Assembly (NCBI GenBank): GCA_025450095.1
Contig: JANWID010000194.1
Span: 1 to 20,812 of the forward strand
Length of the DNA: 20,812 nucleotides
Source: Bacteroidia bacterium
GTDB taxonomy: Bacteria; Bacteroidota; Bacteroidia; AKYH767-A; OLB10
Direction of reading: 5' to 3'
The translations under genes were made by a program, and so were the position numbers. Shown here one piece after another: positions 7,859 through 16,889 of this stretch. Within the stretch, counting starts at the first letter, position 1; the number at the start of each line of letters is the position of its first letter. Under the pieces are notes generated by a model. The model saw only the letters and a program-made list of their open reading frames with translations. It was not told the DNA's origin and ran no database searches.

Positions 7859-9235
7859 GTTCAAAGGAGTTCTCGGGAAAGGAATTACGTCTCTGATATT
7901 ATTCATTCCTGTAATAAACAGGATGAGCCTTTCAAATCCCAGGCCAAAGCCAGAGTGGGGAACAGTTCCGAATTTCCGGGTTTCAAGATACCACCAGAGG
8001 CTTTCCTGGTGTATATCCATCTCTTTTATACGTTCCAGGAGCTTATCGTAATTTTCTTCCCGTTGTGATCCTCCTACAATTTCCCCAATACCCGGGAATA
8101 ATACATCCATGGCACGAACCGTTTTTCCATCTGTATTCTGCTTCATGTAAAACGCCTTGATCTGTTTGGGATAATCGAACAGGATTACGGGTTTTTTAAA
8201 ATGCTTTTCTACAAGATAACGTTCGTGTTCCGACTGGAGATCTGTTCCCCAATCTACTTTAAATTCAAATTTTTGATTTGAATTTTTTAATATTTCCACA
8301 GCTTCTGTATATGATAAACGCATAAATGAATCGCTGAGTATTCCATTCAATCTCGTCAGCAATTCATTATCGTACATCTTGCAAAGAAACTCCAAATCAT
8401 CTTTGCAATTATCAAGTGCATACTGAACCAGGTATTTGAGCATATCCTCCACCAGGTCCATATTATCGGGCAATTCATAAAAAGCCATTTCTGGTTCTAT
8501 CATCCAGAATTCAGCAAGGTGTCGCGCTGTATTGGAATTTTCGGCGCGAAACGTTGGACCGAATGTATAAACCAGTCCTAGTGCAGTTGCACCCAATTCT
8601 CCTTCGAGCTGTCCGCTTACAGTGAGATTGGTTTCCTTTCCGAAAAAATCTTCACTATAATTTACACTTCCATCCTGATTTTTAGGAGGATTAATTGCAT
8701 CGAGTGTTGTAACACGAAACATCGCTCCGGCACCTTCTGCATCAGAGCCTGTGATGACAGGAGTATGGAGGTAATAAAAATTACGGTCGTTAAAATATTT
8801 GTGAATGGCGAATGACATGGCGTGCCGGATGCGAAATATCGCTCCAAAAGTGTTGGTCCGGGGTCGTAGGTGAGCTATTTCACGCAGGAATTCAAGCGAA
8901 TGTCCTTTTTTCTGCAACGGATAAACTTCCGGATCGGCTTCACCATAAACTTCTATCTGAGTTGCCTGAATTTCCACCGGCTGACCAGAGCCCTTCGACT
9001 CTACCAATGTCCCTGTTACAGCCAATGAGGAACCCGTGTTTATTTTTTTTATCAGATCTTCATTAAAAACGTTAGGGTCGGCTACAACCTGGATATTATG
9101 CAGTGTGCTTCCGTCATTTACAGCTATGAAAATAACATTCTTATTACCTCTCCTTGTTCTGACCCATCCTTTGATGAGAAGCTGCTGGTTGTCTGGTTTG
9201 GTTTGAAGTGCTTCTTTTACTAAAACCCGTTTCAT
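7847..9235 (-). CDS. asnS: Asparaginyl-tRNA synthetase (AsnRS)
   Basis: This is a class IIb aminoacyl-tRNA synthetase that charges tRNA-Asn with asparagine in the cytosol. The protein starts [11 protein letters not shown] at ATG 9235 and has 462 residues, close to the E. coli enzyme (466). An N-terminal OB-fold anticodon-binding domain (about 15-105, with [10 protein letters not shown]) precedes the class II catalytic core. Motif 2 appears as [21 protein letters not shown], where the TARHLAEFW part is typical of AsnRS. Motif 3 is GFGLGFERL near the C-terminus, followed by [10 protein letters not shown]. The open frame continues upstream to a TTG at 9292, but the extra 19 residues are not part of the fold and a possible promoter lies inside them, so the ATG is chosen. 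rpoN follows in the same direction. Confidence 0.96.
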   Translation of the reverse strand: MKRVLVKEALQTKPDNQQLLIKGWVRTRRGNKNVIFIAVNDGSTLHNIQVVADPNVFNEDLIKKINTGSSLAVTGTLVESKGSGQPVEIQATQIEVYGEADPEVYPLQKKGHSLEFLREIAHLRPRTNTFGAIFRIRHAMSFAIHKYFNDRNFYYLHTPVITGSDAEGAGAMFRVTTLDAINPPKNQDGSVNYSEDFFGKETNLTVSGQLEGELGATALGLVYTFGPTFRAENSNTARHLAEFWMIEPEMAFYELPDNMDLVEDMLKYLVQYALDNCKDDLEFLCKMYDNELLTRLNGILSDSFMRLSYTEAVEILKNSNQKFEFKVDWGTDLQSEHERYLVEKHFKKPVILFDYPKQIKAFYMKQNTDGKTVRAMDVLFPGIGEIVGGSQREENYDKLLERIKEMDIHQESLWWYLETRKFGTVPHSGFGLGFERLILFITGMNNIRDVIPFPRTPLNAEF

Positions 9236-9261
9236 ATAAAAACCCCATTTTTTCGGGAATG

Positions 9262-9292
9262 CAAAATTCGGTGTTTTAAGCGAAGTTGACAA
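9262..9292 (-). promoter_or_regulatory. Candidate Bacteroidota-type promoter for asnS
   Basis: On the minus strand, TTG (9292-9290) is followed after 20 bases by GAATTTTG (9269-9262). This differs at one base from the Bacteroidota -7 consensus TAnnTTTG, at a spacing compatible with the -33 TTTG element. Transcription would start near 9255, leaving about 20 bases of leader before the ATG at 9235. The match is imperfect and was not compared against background. Confidence 0.35.
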
Positions 9293-9318
9293 GGGCTTTA
9301 CCGGGGTACCCTTACTTA

Positions 9319-10800
9319 TTAGTTTTTTACAAACGAAAACCGGTGAACCGAGCCATTTTTGAGATTAAGTTCTGAAAAATAAATTCCCGGTGCCCATGAA
9401 TCCACATTGATCCGGTATGAAGTAACTGCATTTCCGGATCCAGGATTTTTATAAATCTCACGTCCCATAGAATCAAATATTGTGATACCATATAAAGTAG
9501 CTGAAGCATTTACAGCAAGGAAATCACTACAGGGATTCGGATAAACAGAAACCGATATGCTACCTGCTGATTCTGGTGTACCAGTTAAGCCATTCAAATC
9601 TGTTTTCAAAAGATAAAAATCGTCATCAGTTGTTGTAGCTCTTCCTCCAACCAGGTAACCACCTCCTGGTGCTTCCAGGATGGTATATCCCATATCAATA
9701 CCCGGGAATCCATATTCACGTTGCCACAAAAGATTTCCCAGCGTATCCATTTTTATCAGTGCTACGTTGAGTGGATCTATACCATTACTGGCAGAGTTAC
9801 TATAGCCTGTCCCGACAAAATCACCGGAGCTGTCTTGAAGCACATCGAATAGCGCATCAGTTCCGGCACCGCCGAATGTATAACTCCATAATTGTTCGCC
9901 CAGGGGACTAACAGCTGAAATAAAGAAATCGAATGGTGAAAACTGGTAGATCTCGGTTTCTCCGAAAAAAACAATATTGCCTGATTGACCTTCGATCACA
10001 CCCTGTCCTCCATTCTGGAAAGGAACAGTATAAACGGAATCCCAAACGAGTTGTCCCATGTCATCCAACTGTAGTATGCAATTATCATAATCCAACTGAC
10101 CACCTCCCAGATTAATTTTCCTGTCGGCAGAAACAAAGTATGTAGAATCATTCGTCATGATCGTTTCATTGGCATAATCATTTATCCCGGCGCCATATGA
10201 AACTGCCCATTGTTCATTAAAAACACTATCAAGTTTTAGTACATAAACATAATTGGTTCCTGATACGGACTGGTATCCGCAGATTACATATCCGTTATCG
10301 GGAGTAGGATTGGCATCACATATAATTTCGGTTTCCGGTGAGCCATAAAAATAACGTGAAATTTCTATACCTGAAGTGTCGGTTACTATAAGCATAACCT
10401 GTGTTCCCATAAGACTATCGTAAGTGTTACCTGCAAGAACCAGTTTTTGTCCGGGCTTATAAATTACTGAATAACCAAAATCATCATTAAGAGTCCCGAG
10501 ATTACGGGTCCATATATGCTGTCCTGATAATGTTATTTTAGAAAGCATAAAATCATTGCCGCCTACCGTTCCCGTACTTGTGTAACCCAGCATGTAAATT
10601 GCAGAATCTTCTCCGAGAGCAATATCATTACATATCTGTGTTCCGGGACCACCAAATGTCATTTCAAAACCCTGAGCCGAACCACATACATGCAGAATCA
10701 CCAGGAAGAAAAATATACAACCAAAGAATTTCCCCACAGAATAATTTATGCTCCTGGATGCAATTTTAATCTTGTAAAGGGAATGATGAATAAAAATCAT
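9319..10800 (-). CDS. Secreted repeat (propeller-like) protein with T9SS type A sorting domain
   Basis: This is a predicted cell-surface or extracellular protein exported by Sec and then the type IX secretion system. After a hydrophobic signal segment ([20 protein letters not shown]), the body consists of about six imperfect repeats of 50-60 residues. Each has the pattern D-x-x-L-x-K-x-D-x-x-G-x-x-x-W, a YG or FGG turn, and a GGY-x-x-x-G-type strand, suggesting a beta-propeller. The last ~80 residues form a sorting domain, starting [12 protein letters not shown] and ending with the PGIYF strand and a basic tail. The ATG at 10800 gives 493 residues with a long n-region; a GTG at 10737 would give 472 residues and a compact signal peptide (MGKFFGCIF), and may be the true start. 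A TTG at 10839 is unlikely because it lies inside the upstream gene's terminator. Ligand and function are unknown. Confidence 0.85.
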   Translation of the reverse strand: MIFIHHSLYKIKIASRSINYSVGKFFGCIFFFLVILHVCGSAQGFEMTFGGPGTQICNDIALGEDSAIYMLGYTSTGTVGGNDFMLSKITLSGQHIWTRNLGTLNDDFGYSVIYKPGQKLVLAGNTYDSLMGTQVMLIVTDTSGIEISRYFYGSPETEIICDANPTPDNGYVICGYQSVSGTNYVYVLKLDSVFNEQWAVSYGAGINDYANETIMTNDSTYFVSADRKINLGGGQLDYDNCILQLDDMGQLVWDSVYTVPFQNGGQGVIEGQSGNIVFFGETEIYQFSPFDFFISAVSPLGEQLWSYTFGGAGTDALFDVLQDSSGDFVGTGYSNSASNGIDPLNVALIKMDTLGNLLWQREYGFPGIDMGYTILEAPGGGYLVGGRATTTDDDFYLLKTDLNGLTGTPESAGSISVSVYPNPCSDFLAVNASATLYGITIFDSMGREIYKNPGSGNAVTSYRINVDSWAPGIYFSELNLKNGSVHRFSFVKN

Positions 10801-10815
10801 TGCATATATAAGAAT

Positions 10816-10849
10816 AAAAAAGGCTGTCTGATTTAACAAACAGCCTTTT
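10816..10849 (-). terminator. Intrinsic terminator after the Omp28-like gene
   Basis: On the minus strand, AAAAGGCTGT (complement of 10849-10840) pairs with ACAGCCTTTT (complement of 10827-10818) around a 12-base loop. The T-run continues to six Ts (10821-10816). The hairpin begins 17 bases after the stop codon at 10867 and insulates the downstream propeller-like gene. Confidence 0.88.
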
Positions 10850-10866
10850 CTAAAGTTATTGTGGGA

Positions 10867-12759
10867 TTATTTTTCCAGCATAATTTTTTCAACGATTTTC
10901 TGAGAACCTGTTTCTACCTGAATGATATACATTCCATTTTGGTAAGAAGCCATATTCACATAAATCTGAGAATTGTTATCGATAGAAGCATTGAAAGTAT
11001 TAACAAGTTTTCCATTAACGTCGAATATTGAAACGACATTGGATTTACTTTGAACACCGCTCAGGTTAACATATACATCGCCGGTAGTGATTGAAGGGAA
11101 AACCGAAATAGAAGTTGAAGGGTTTTCGCCAATTCCTACTGCAGACTGAACATTGATATCGTCTACATACATATTATTACCGTAACCGGAAATTGCATCG
11201 AATACGAACAATACTTCAGTTTGTCCTGCAAATGCACTCAGGTCCACGTTTTCATTTCTCCAATGAGCAGCGTTACCCGATATAGGAGTGTAAGCACCTG
11301 TTTGAGCAGGCATAGTTGACAAAAGAGGATCAGATTTTGTCCAAACAGTTGTCCATGTTGCACCACAATCAATCGATGCATGAATGTCCATTCTGTCGAT
11401 GAATCCAGTGTACTGTGCTTTCGCAATTTTGAATGTAAGAACAGGATTAGTCAGACCGCTCATATCCACTTTAGGAGAATACAGGTAATCTTCGTCACCT
11501 TGTGCGCTATTATAAAAGTCCATTTTAGCAGAACCGTTATTAGCAGATGCTCCCTGTGATACGCGGGTCCATGTTGCAGTACCTCCGCCATTGATACGAG
11601 TCCAGTTGGCTGGCGGGAAAACGGCAGCAACGAAATCCTGAGTAACAGGTGCCATTTGAGCAGCACCAGGAATCTGATAGATAGTGGTAGTAGAAGTATT
11701 GTTTCCAGCTACGATATCCGTAGTTCCGTTAACTGCGGTAACAGTGCATGTGAACGTGCTAGGGAAAGTTGCCATAGTAATAGAAGGCAATATTACCGTA
11801 GAATTTGCTCCGGGAGCTATATTTACGTTAGCTGTGTAATTCTGAGGAACTCCTCCTGTTACTGAATAAGTAAGATCAACAGTGGTAATTGCAGTTGTGC
11901 CTTCATTACTGATGGTAATGGAAGGATCCATTGTGTTTCCGCAAGTAACGGAAGCAGAAGCTAAAGAACAATCTTTAATGGATGCATCAAGAGCAATTGG
12001 CTGTGGTGCGCTAAGGCCGGCCTGGAGAACTTCTTTGTTCACATCGTTTTGAATAAACACAACGATAGCAAATTGCTTCAGGTCATAAATGTAACTTGGA
12101 ATTGCAGAAGAGAATGTCAGTTGTTGAGTCTGACCTGCTGTCCAGGATGTAGCAAGTGCAGTACCTGTAGCGTTAGGAAGCATTTTGCGCATGACACCGT
12201 AAAATTCAGTTTCGCCGTTTGTACCGGGAGCCTGGCAAAATTCGATATCCTGTTCAACCAAAGCAACGCGCAGATACAATGTACCTGCTGCGGCTTGAGT
12301 AGCTGTAATATCGACAGTGATGTCCACATTGGCGTAAGAAGCATCAAAAGTATGTGATACTTCAAGATCGAATGGCGATGCAACAGCATAGCGGGTATCG
12401 ATCTTTGCCTGTGTCCAGTTTGCAGGTGCACCAGTGTACGAACCGCCGGTTTGTGCTGTTCCGTCCATGGTTGCGTGAGGCACACCATTAACTGCGTAAT
12501 AAGTTACCCGCGGACCAACCCAGGTCTGCGTTTGTGTGTTCATAGGATCAACACCGGGCCAGTTCGTCTGATATTTTATGCCGACTACTTTAGCGGTGTT
12601 GTTTGCCAGAAGTGTGTTGAACGTTGGATTCTGGGCTGCACATGGACCACATGAGGCCTGTGTGAATTCTTCAGCAAGGACCAGTCTTTGAGACTGAGCA
12701 TTTGCAGAACCAGTAAATGCTACAATAGCAATAACTGCAAGAGCGTAAATTTTTTTCAT
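10867..12759 (-). CDS. Omp28-like thioredoxin-fold secreted protein with T9SS type A sorting domain
   Basis: This is a predicted exported multidomain protein of 630 residues from ATG 12759; a TTG nine bases upstream is unlikely. A signal peptide (1-22, MKKIYALAVIAIVAFTG... then ANAQ) is followed by an Omp28-related thioredoxin-like domain. It has a CGPC redox motif at 37-40 and a plausible cis-proline loop, NGVPHATMDG (91-100, P94). Next is a CARDB/Ig-like segment (about 255-365, with ITISNEGTTAITTVDL). A MAM/choice-of-anchor-J-like jelly roll (about 375-540) ends in MYVDDINVQS. The C-terminal ~85 residues are a T9SS sorting domain whose usual PNP motif is varied to VFPSITTGDVYV, ending KIVEKIMLEK. 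Thiol-disulfide activity outside the cell is possible from the CGPC but unproven. The gene diverges from the small cargo gene at 12987 and ends at a strong terminator. Confidence 0.88.
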   Translation of the reverse strand: MKKIYALAVIAIVAFTGSANAQSQRLVLAEEFTQASCGPCAAQNPTFNTLLANNTAKVVGIKYQTNWPGVDPMNTQTQTWVGPRVTYYAVNGVPHATMDGTAQTGGSYTGAPANWTQAKIDTRYAVASPFDLEVSHTFDASYANVDITVDITATQAAAGTLYLRVALVEQDIEFCQAPGTNGETEFYGVMRKMLPNATGTALATSWTAGQTQQLTFSSAIPSYIYDLKQFAIVVFIQNDVNKEVLQAGLSAPQPIALDASIKDCSLASASVTCGNTMDPSITISNEGTTAITTVDLTYSVTGGVPQNYTANVNIAPGANSTVILPSITMATFPSTFTCTVTAVNGTTDIVAGNNTSTTTIYQIPGAAQMAPVTQDFVAAVFPPANWTRINGGGTATWTRVSQGASANNGSAKMDFYNSAQGDEDYLYSPKVDMSGLTNPVLTFKIAKAQYTGFIDRMDIHASIDCGATWTTVWTKSDPLLSTMPAQTGAYTPISGNAAHWRNENVDLSAFAGQTEVLFVFDAISGYGNNMYVDDINVQSAVGIGENPSTSISVFPSITTGDVYVNLSGVQSKSNVVSIFDVNGKLVNTFNASIDNNSQIYVNMASYQNGMYIIQVETGSQKIVEKIMLEK

Positions 12760-12986
12760 TTCCCTCAATTACTTTTAGTGGTTTTAGTATACAATTTTGG
12801 TGTGAATAACTTAGCGAAGGTATATCTTTTTCATTTTATTTCCTAACTCATAAAAGGAAATATGGAAGGTATGCCCGAATTGCACTATTCGAATATTAAT
12901 CTGGATTTAAAGCATATTGACTTAAGGTTAACTTTCCAGAACGGGAAATTTCACTTACTTTACAGTTCGAATAAAAATCTGTTGGA
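12760..12986. promoter_or_regulatory. Divergent intergenic region between two secreted-protein genes
   Basis: These 227 AT-rich bases must hold the promoters of both divergent genes. On the minus strand, TACCTTCG (complement of 12822-12815) is one base from the Bacteroidota -7 consensus TAnnTTTG, about 50 bases before the Omp28-like start. On the plus strand, TAACTTTC (12929-12936) is also one base off, with TTTA 19 bases upstream. The word TTCGAATA occurs twice, at 12888 and 12966. None of these assignments is firm. Confidence 0.3.
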
Positions 12987-13682
12987 ATGAAAAAATTATA
13001 CTTACTGTTCGTATTAGCATTGGCATTTACCGGAATCCGGGCGCAGAGCCTTACCGCAACCAATGTTCACATAGATGGAGATCCTTTATTTCTCATGGAA
13101 GGATATGCCACTATTACCAATGTAAGTTCTACATCAAAGGATATTAAAGTTGCAAGAACAGTAAATAGTTTATTTCCTGGCCACGACACTTATTTTTGCT
13201 GGGTTCAGTGCTACAGTAACCAGACTAATGTATCACCTGATTATATCACTCTGGCTCCTGGTGCAGATACCGATTTGTTCCGTGGTGATCTTGTGACATT
13301 TTCTGTTTCAGGAATCAGTTCTGTTTCTTATTGTTTCTATGACATGAACAATTTGGGTGATTCTGTTTGCATTCAATATGTTTACGATGCAACAACCGGA
13401 ATAGCAGATGTGGTTACAGATAAAAATTTTATTTCACGTGCCTATCCGAATCCTGCAAATCTGACAACCAATTTTTATATTAATCTTGCCAAAGGAAGTA
13501 AAAGCGCACAGCTTAAATTCTTTAACATGCTTGGTGCCCAGGTAAAGGAAATTGATGTAAATAATTCCCGTAATTCTTTACGTGTAAATATTGCTGACCT
13601 AAAACCGGGAATTTACTTTTACTCGCTTTGGATCGATGGCAAGAGTACATCTACCGGAAAGCTGATGGTAACAAGGGATTGA
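12987..13682 (+). CDS. Small secreted protein with T9SS type A sorting domain
   Basis: This 231-residue protein has a clean signal peptide (MKKLYLLFVLALAFTG, cleavage near IRAQ, residue 20). The mature N-terminal domain of about 125 residues is beta-rich and carries four cysteines (in YFCWVQCY, SYCFY and DSVCIQY), which I do not recognise as a named enzyme. The arrangement of a YATITNVSS strand and the LAPGADTDL stretch suggests a small Ig/cupredoxin-like sandwich. From about residue 150 a T9SS sorting domain is clear: SRAYPNPANLTTNFYINL, then FFNMLGAQVKEIDV, LKPGIYFYSLW and a GKLMVTRD tail. Secretion through the type IX system is therefore inferred. A terminator follows. Function is unknown. 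Confidence 0.87.
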   Translation: MKKLYLLFVLALAFTGIRAQSLTATNVHIDGDPLFLMEGYATITNVSSTSKDIKVARTVNSLFPGHDTYFCWVQCYSNQTNVSPDYITLAPGADTDLFRGDLVTFSVSGISSVSYCFYDMNNLGDSVCIQYVYDATTGIADVVTDKNFISRAYPNPANLTTNFYINLAKGSKSAQLKFFNMLGAQVKEIDVNNSRNSLRVNIADLKPGIYFYSLWIDGKSTSTGKLMVTRD

Positions 13683-13695
13683 TCCCTTAGGATTT

Positions 13696-13766
13696 CTTCA
13701 GAAAAAATTTATTAAGGTCCTGCTCAAAAAGAGCGGGACTTTTTACTTTAAAGAGGTTTTCTGAAG
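13696..13766. repeat. Outer inverted repeat enclosing the terminator
   Basis: CTTCAGAAAA (13696-13705) is the exact reverse complement of TTTTCTGAAG (13757-13766). The 10-bp pair encloses the terminator hairpin completely, giving a nested two-level fold. The right arm lies 45 bases before the maeB start, so it is in the maeB upstream region. Confidence 0.5.
13714..13744 (+). terminator. Intrinsic terminator after the small T9SS cargo gene
   Basis: GTCCTGCTC (13717-13725) pairs with GAGCGGGAC (13731-13739) around a five-A loop with one G-T wobble, followed by a run of five Ts. AAG before and TTT after extend the stem. It starts 31 bases after the stop codon and separates the cargo gene from maeB. 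Confidence 0.87.
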
Positions 13767-13811
13767 TGTGTTCATTTATCAGTATTTTAGCACCCCTTTT
13801 GAGATCTCTTC

Positions 13812-16079
13812 ATGAACAACAAACAAGAAGCTTTGGATTATCATTCCCAGGGTCGTCCGGGAAAGATAGAAGTTGTACCTACTAAACCCTATAGCACACA
13901 ACGGGATTTATCACTCGCATATTCGCCCGGGGTTGCAGAACCGTGTCTGAGGATACAGGAAAATCCATCTGATGTTTACAAGTATACCGCTAAGGGAAAC
14001 CTGGTTGCTGTAATTTCAAACGGAACAGCTGTGCTCGGGTTGGGAAATATTGGTGCGGAAGCATCCAAGCCGGTTATGGAAGGTAAAGGCCTACTGTTTA
14101 AAATTTTTGCTGATATTGATGTATTTGATATTGAAATAGACTTAACAGATGTAGAGGGATTTGTAAATACTGTAAAAGCAATTTCTCCAACATTCGGTGG
14201 AATCAACCTGGAGGATATTAAAGCACCTGAATGTTTTGAAATTGAAAAGAGACTGAAAGAAGTCCTTACTATTCCGGTCATGCACGATGATCAGCATGGT
14301 ACGGCAATTATTTCAGGAGCGGCGTTGATCAATGCCCTGGAACTTGCAGGTAAAACCATTGACCAGGTTAGAATTGTAGTGAACGGGGCAGGGGCTTCAG
14401 CTATATCATGCACGCGTTTGTTTGTTTCTCTTGGAGCTCAAAAATCAAACATTGTAATGATTGACAGTACCGGTGTGATCCGTAGTGACAGGGAATCACT
14501 GGATGAACAAAAAAGATTTTTTGCTACAAGCAGGAATATCACAACGCTTGAGGAAGCCATGCGCGATGCCGATGTTTTTATTGGTTTGTCGAAAGGAAAT
14601 ATACTGAATGGCGATCATCTCCGGTCGATGGCATCAAACCCGATTGTATTTGCAATGGCGAATCCGGATCCGGAAATTTCTTATGAGGACGCTCACAATT
14701 CCAGGAGTGATATCATACTTGCAACAGGACGTTCTGATTTTCCGAACCAGGTGAACAATGTCATTGGGTTTCCTTTTATTTTTCGCGGAGCGCTCGATGT
14801 AAAAGCTACCCAGATCAACGAAGCAATGAAACTTGCTGCTGTGCGTGCTATTGCAAATCTTGCCAAACAACCCGTACCGGAAATAGTAAATCTCGCTTAT
14901 AACAAAACAAATATTCTCTTCGGCAGAGATTATTTTATTCCCAAACCACTTGATCCGCGGTTGATAACAACAGTTGCACCTGCAGTTGCAAAAGCAGCTA
15001 TTGAATCGGGTGTCGCCCGTGAAAAAATTGTAAACTGGGAAGCTTACGAAGAAGAATTATCAAAACGTCTCGGTCACGATAACAAACTGATTAAGGTAAT
15101 AACCAGCAAGGCAAAGCAAAATCCGCAACGAGTTGTTTTCGCGGAAGCAGATACTTATAAAATTCTGAAGTCCGCACAAATCGTCAGGGATGAAGGTATT
15201 GCAAAACCCATATTGCTCGGGAATCGTGAGAAAATACAGAAACTGATCCAGGAGCACCAGCTCGAATTGGGAGATATGCCGATAATCGATCCACGTGAAG
15301 ATTCAGATAATCTGGAATCATTCGGTGAACTTTTTTTCCGTAAACGCGCACGCAGCGGATTCAATATTTACGAAGCGCGGAAAATCATGAAGGAGCGCAA
15401 TTATTATGGCGCCATGATGGTTGAAACCGGACAGGCCGACGCGTTGATTTCCGGACTCACCCGGAAATATGCTGATATTCTTCGACCTGCAATTTATATC
15501 ATCGGTACACAGGAAGAAGTTTCTTCCGTTGCCGGGATGTATATCATGATCACCAAAAAGGGTCCTATATTTTTCGCCGACACAACCATCAACGTGAATC
15601 CAAGTACAGATGAGCTGGTGGAAATTGCATTGCTGACTGCGAAAGCTGTTCAGCAGTTTAATATGAAGCCCCGAATTGCAATGGTATCATTTGCCAATTT
15701 CGGTTCTTCAAAAGATCCCCAGGCTCTCAAAGTGAAACAAGCAGTAACACGGTTACATGATAAATTTCCAGGACTGATCGTTGACGGTGAAATGCAGGCG
15801 AATTTTGCTTTCAATACACAAATATTACGTGATAATTTCCCTTTCAGCGAGCTTGCCAAAGATGGTGCTAACACCCTGATTTTTCCGAATCTCGACGCAG
15901 GTAATATAGCTTACAAATTACTGCAGGAAATGGGAGCCGCCGAAGCAATCGGACCTGTACTGCTTGGAATGAAAAAGCCCGTTCATATTTTGCAACTTGG
16001 AAGCTCAGTGCGTGAAATAGTTAATATGATCACTATTGCGGTCGTGGACGCACAGGCCCGGAAAGCCATTCACAGCTGA
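13812..16079 (+). CDS. maeB: NADP-dependent malic enzyme with C-terminal phosphotransacetylase-like domain
   Basis: This enzyme oxidatively decarboxylates L-malate to pyruvate and CO2 while reducing NAD(P)+, linking the TCA cycle to pyruvate and NADPH supply. The 755-residue protein has an N-terminal malic enzyme domain (about 1-425). Residues seen there are the catalytic Y37 ([10 protein letters not shown]) and K92 (MEGKGLLFK), the metal ligands E134, D135 and D160 ([17 protein letters not shown]), and the nucleotide-binding loop NGAGASA (191-197). The C-terminal ~330 residues, from about 430 (RVVFAEAD), form a phosphotransacetylase-like domain. In known MaeB proteins this domain is a regulatory, acetyl-CoA-sensing module, not an active Pta. 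The size matches the family. It stands three bases before ruvA, so the two are almost certainly co-transcribed; cofactor preference (NADP) is inferred from the family. Confidence 0.95.
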   Translation: MNNKQEALDYHSQGRPGKIEVVPTKPYSTQRDLSLAYSPGVAEPCLRIQENPSDVYKYTAKGNLVAVISNGTAVLGLGNIGAEASKPVMEGKGLLFKIFADIDVFDIEIDLTDVEGFVNTVKAISPTFGGINLEDIKAPECFEIEKRLKEVLTIPVMHDDQHGTAIISGAALINALELAGKTIDQVRIVVNGAGASAISCTRLFVSLGAQKSNIVMIDSTGVIRSDRESLDEQKRFFATSRNITTLEEAMRDADVFIGLSKGNILNGDHLRSMASNPIVFAMANPDPEISYEDAHNSRSDIILATGRSDFPNQVNNVIGFPFIFRGALDVKATQINEAMKLAAVRAIANLAKQPVPEIVNLAYNKTNILFGRDYFIPKPLDPRLITTVAPAVAKAAIESGVAREKIVNWEAYEEELSKRLGHDNKLIKVITSKAKQNPQRVVFAEADTYKILKSAQIVRDEGIAKPILLGNREKIQKLIQEHQLELGDMPIIDPREDSDNLESFGELFFRKRARSGFNIYEARKIMKERNYYGAMMVETGQADALISGLTRKYADILRPAIYIIGTQEEVSSVAGMYIMITKKGPIFFADTTINVNPSTDELVEIALLTAKAVQQFNMKPRIAMVSFANFGSSKDPQALKVKQAVTRLHDKFPGLIVDGEMQANFAFNTQILRDNFPFSELAKDGANTLIFPNLDAGNIAYKLLQEMGAAEAIGPVLLGMKKPVHILQLGSSVREIVNMITIAVVDAQARKAIHS

Positions 16080-16082
16080 TTT

Positions 16083-16688
16083 ATGTACACATTTATTTCA
16101 GGAAAGGTTAAATCACTAAACCCCGCTTCAGTGATCCTTGAAAACCAGGGAATGGGGTTTAACGTGCTGATTTCATTGCATACGTATTCAGCAATTAAAT
16201 CACAAACCGAAGTCAGATTGTTCACCTACTGTATTATAAAAACTGAAAGTCAGGCTGTTTCACAATTCGCCATTTATGGCTTTGCCGAAGAACAGGAAAA
16301 GAATCTGTTCATGGAGCTGATCAGTGTTTCTGGTGTTGGAAACAATACCGCCATGTTGATACTTTCATCTTTTGAACCCGCCGGTCTGGTACAATCCATT
16401 GGTTCCGGTGATGTTGCAGCGTTACAGAAAGTGAAAGGCATCGGTTCCAAAACAGCACAGCGCATTATTGTGGATCTCAAGGATAAAATCGGGAAAACAG
16501 CAGGAGATTTTAAAATTAATTTGCGACCGGGCAATACCGTTCGTGATGAATCGTTAAGTGCCTTGCTGACACTTGGATTTTCGAGAGGAACTGCTGAAAA
16601 AGCTGTAGAAAAGGCAATCCGGGAACTGGCTGCAGGGGCGACTGTAGAAAATGTAATTAAAGCAGCACTGAATTACCTGGCCTCCTGA
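16083..16688 (+). CDS. ruvA: Holliday junction branch-migration protein RuvA
   Basis: RuvA binds four-way DNA junctions as a tetramer and positions the RuvB motor for branch migration in recombinational repair. The 201-residue protein has the standard three domains. An N-terminal OB-fold (1-62) begins MYTFISGKVKSLN. The middle domain carries two helix-hairpin-helix motifs, around 79-90 (LISVSGVGNNTA) and 114-128 (LQKVKGIGSKTAQRI). The C-terminal RuvB-binding three-helix domain (about 155-200) begins DESLSALLTLGFSRG. The start lies three bases after maeB, a coupling consistent with one mRNA. No ruvB or ruvC is present in the window. A stem-loop overlaps its stop codon, and sprA begins about 200 bases later. 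Confidence 0.96.
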   Translation: MYTFISGKVKSLNPASVILENQGMGFNVLISLHTYSAIKSQTEVRLFTYCIIKTESQAVSQFAIYGFAEEQEKNLFMELISVSGVGNNTAMLILSSFEPAGLVQSIGSGDVAALQKVKGIGSKTAQRIIVDLKDKIGKTAGDFKINLRPGNTVRDESLSALLTLGFSRGTAEKAVEKAIRELAAGATVENVIKAALNYLAS

Positions 16689-16740
16689 TCTGTAATATCA
16701 ATGTTGTAGGGTATTCGGGAGGCTATCGGTTTGGTTTTTT
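16680..16740 (+). terminator. Possible weak terminator overlapping the ruvA stop
   Basis: GCCTCCTGA (16680-16688, containing the ruvA stop) pairs with TCGGGAGGC (16715-16723) over 9 bp with one wobble. The loop is 26 bases, and a six-T run sits 11 bases beyond the stem (16735-16740). The long loop and distant T-run make termination incomplete at best, so read-through into sprA is possible. Confidence 0.4.
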
Positions 16741-16889
16741 ATGCTATTTTAGCCGCTTCTTATGATTTGGCAATTAAAGTATTGCTATCATAGCTACAAA
16801 TATTTGAGTGACAAATTAGTGCATGTATAAAAACAATTTTTTTATAATAGAATTCAGCAAGTTAATCTTCCACAAAATTTTGAGTTGAA

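Noticed and set aside
9236..9292. N-terminal extension of asnS to a TTG codon
   Set aside because: The extra 19 residues are outside the AsnRS fold, the ATG at 9235 gives the usual length, and a possible promoter lies in the extension.
16767..16785. TTGGCA...TTGC upstream of sprA, resembling a sigma-54 promoter
   Set aside because: GG and GC are 13 bases apart instead of the required 10, so it cannot be a normal -24/-12 element.
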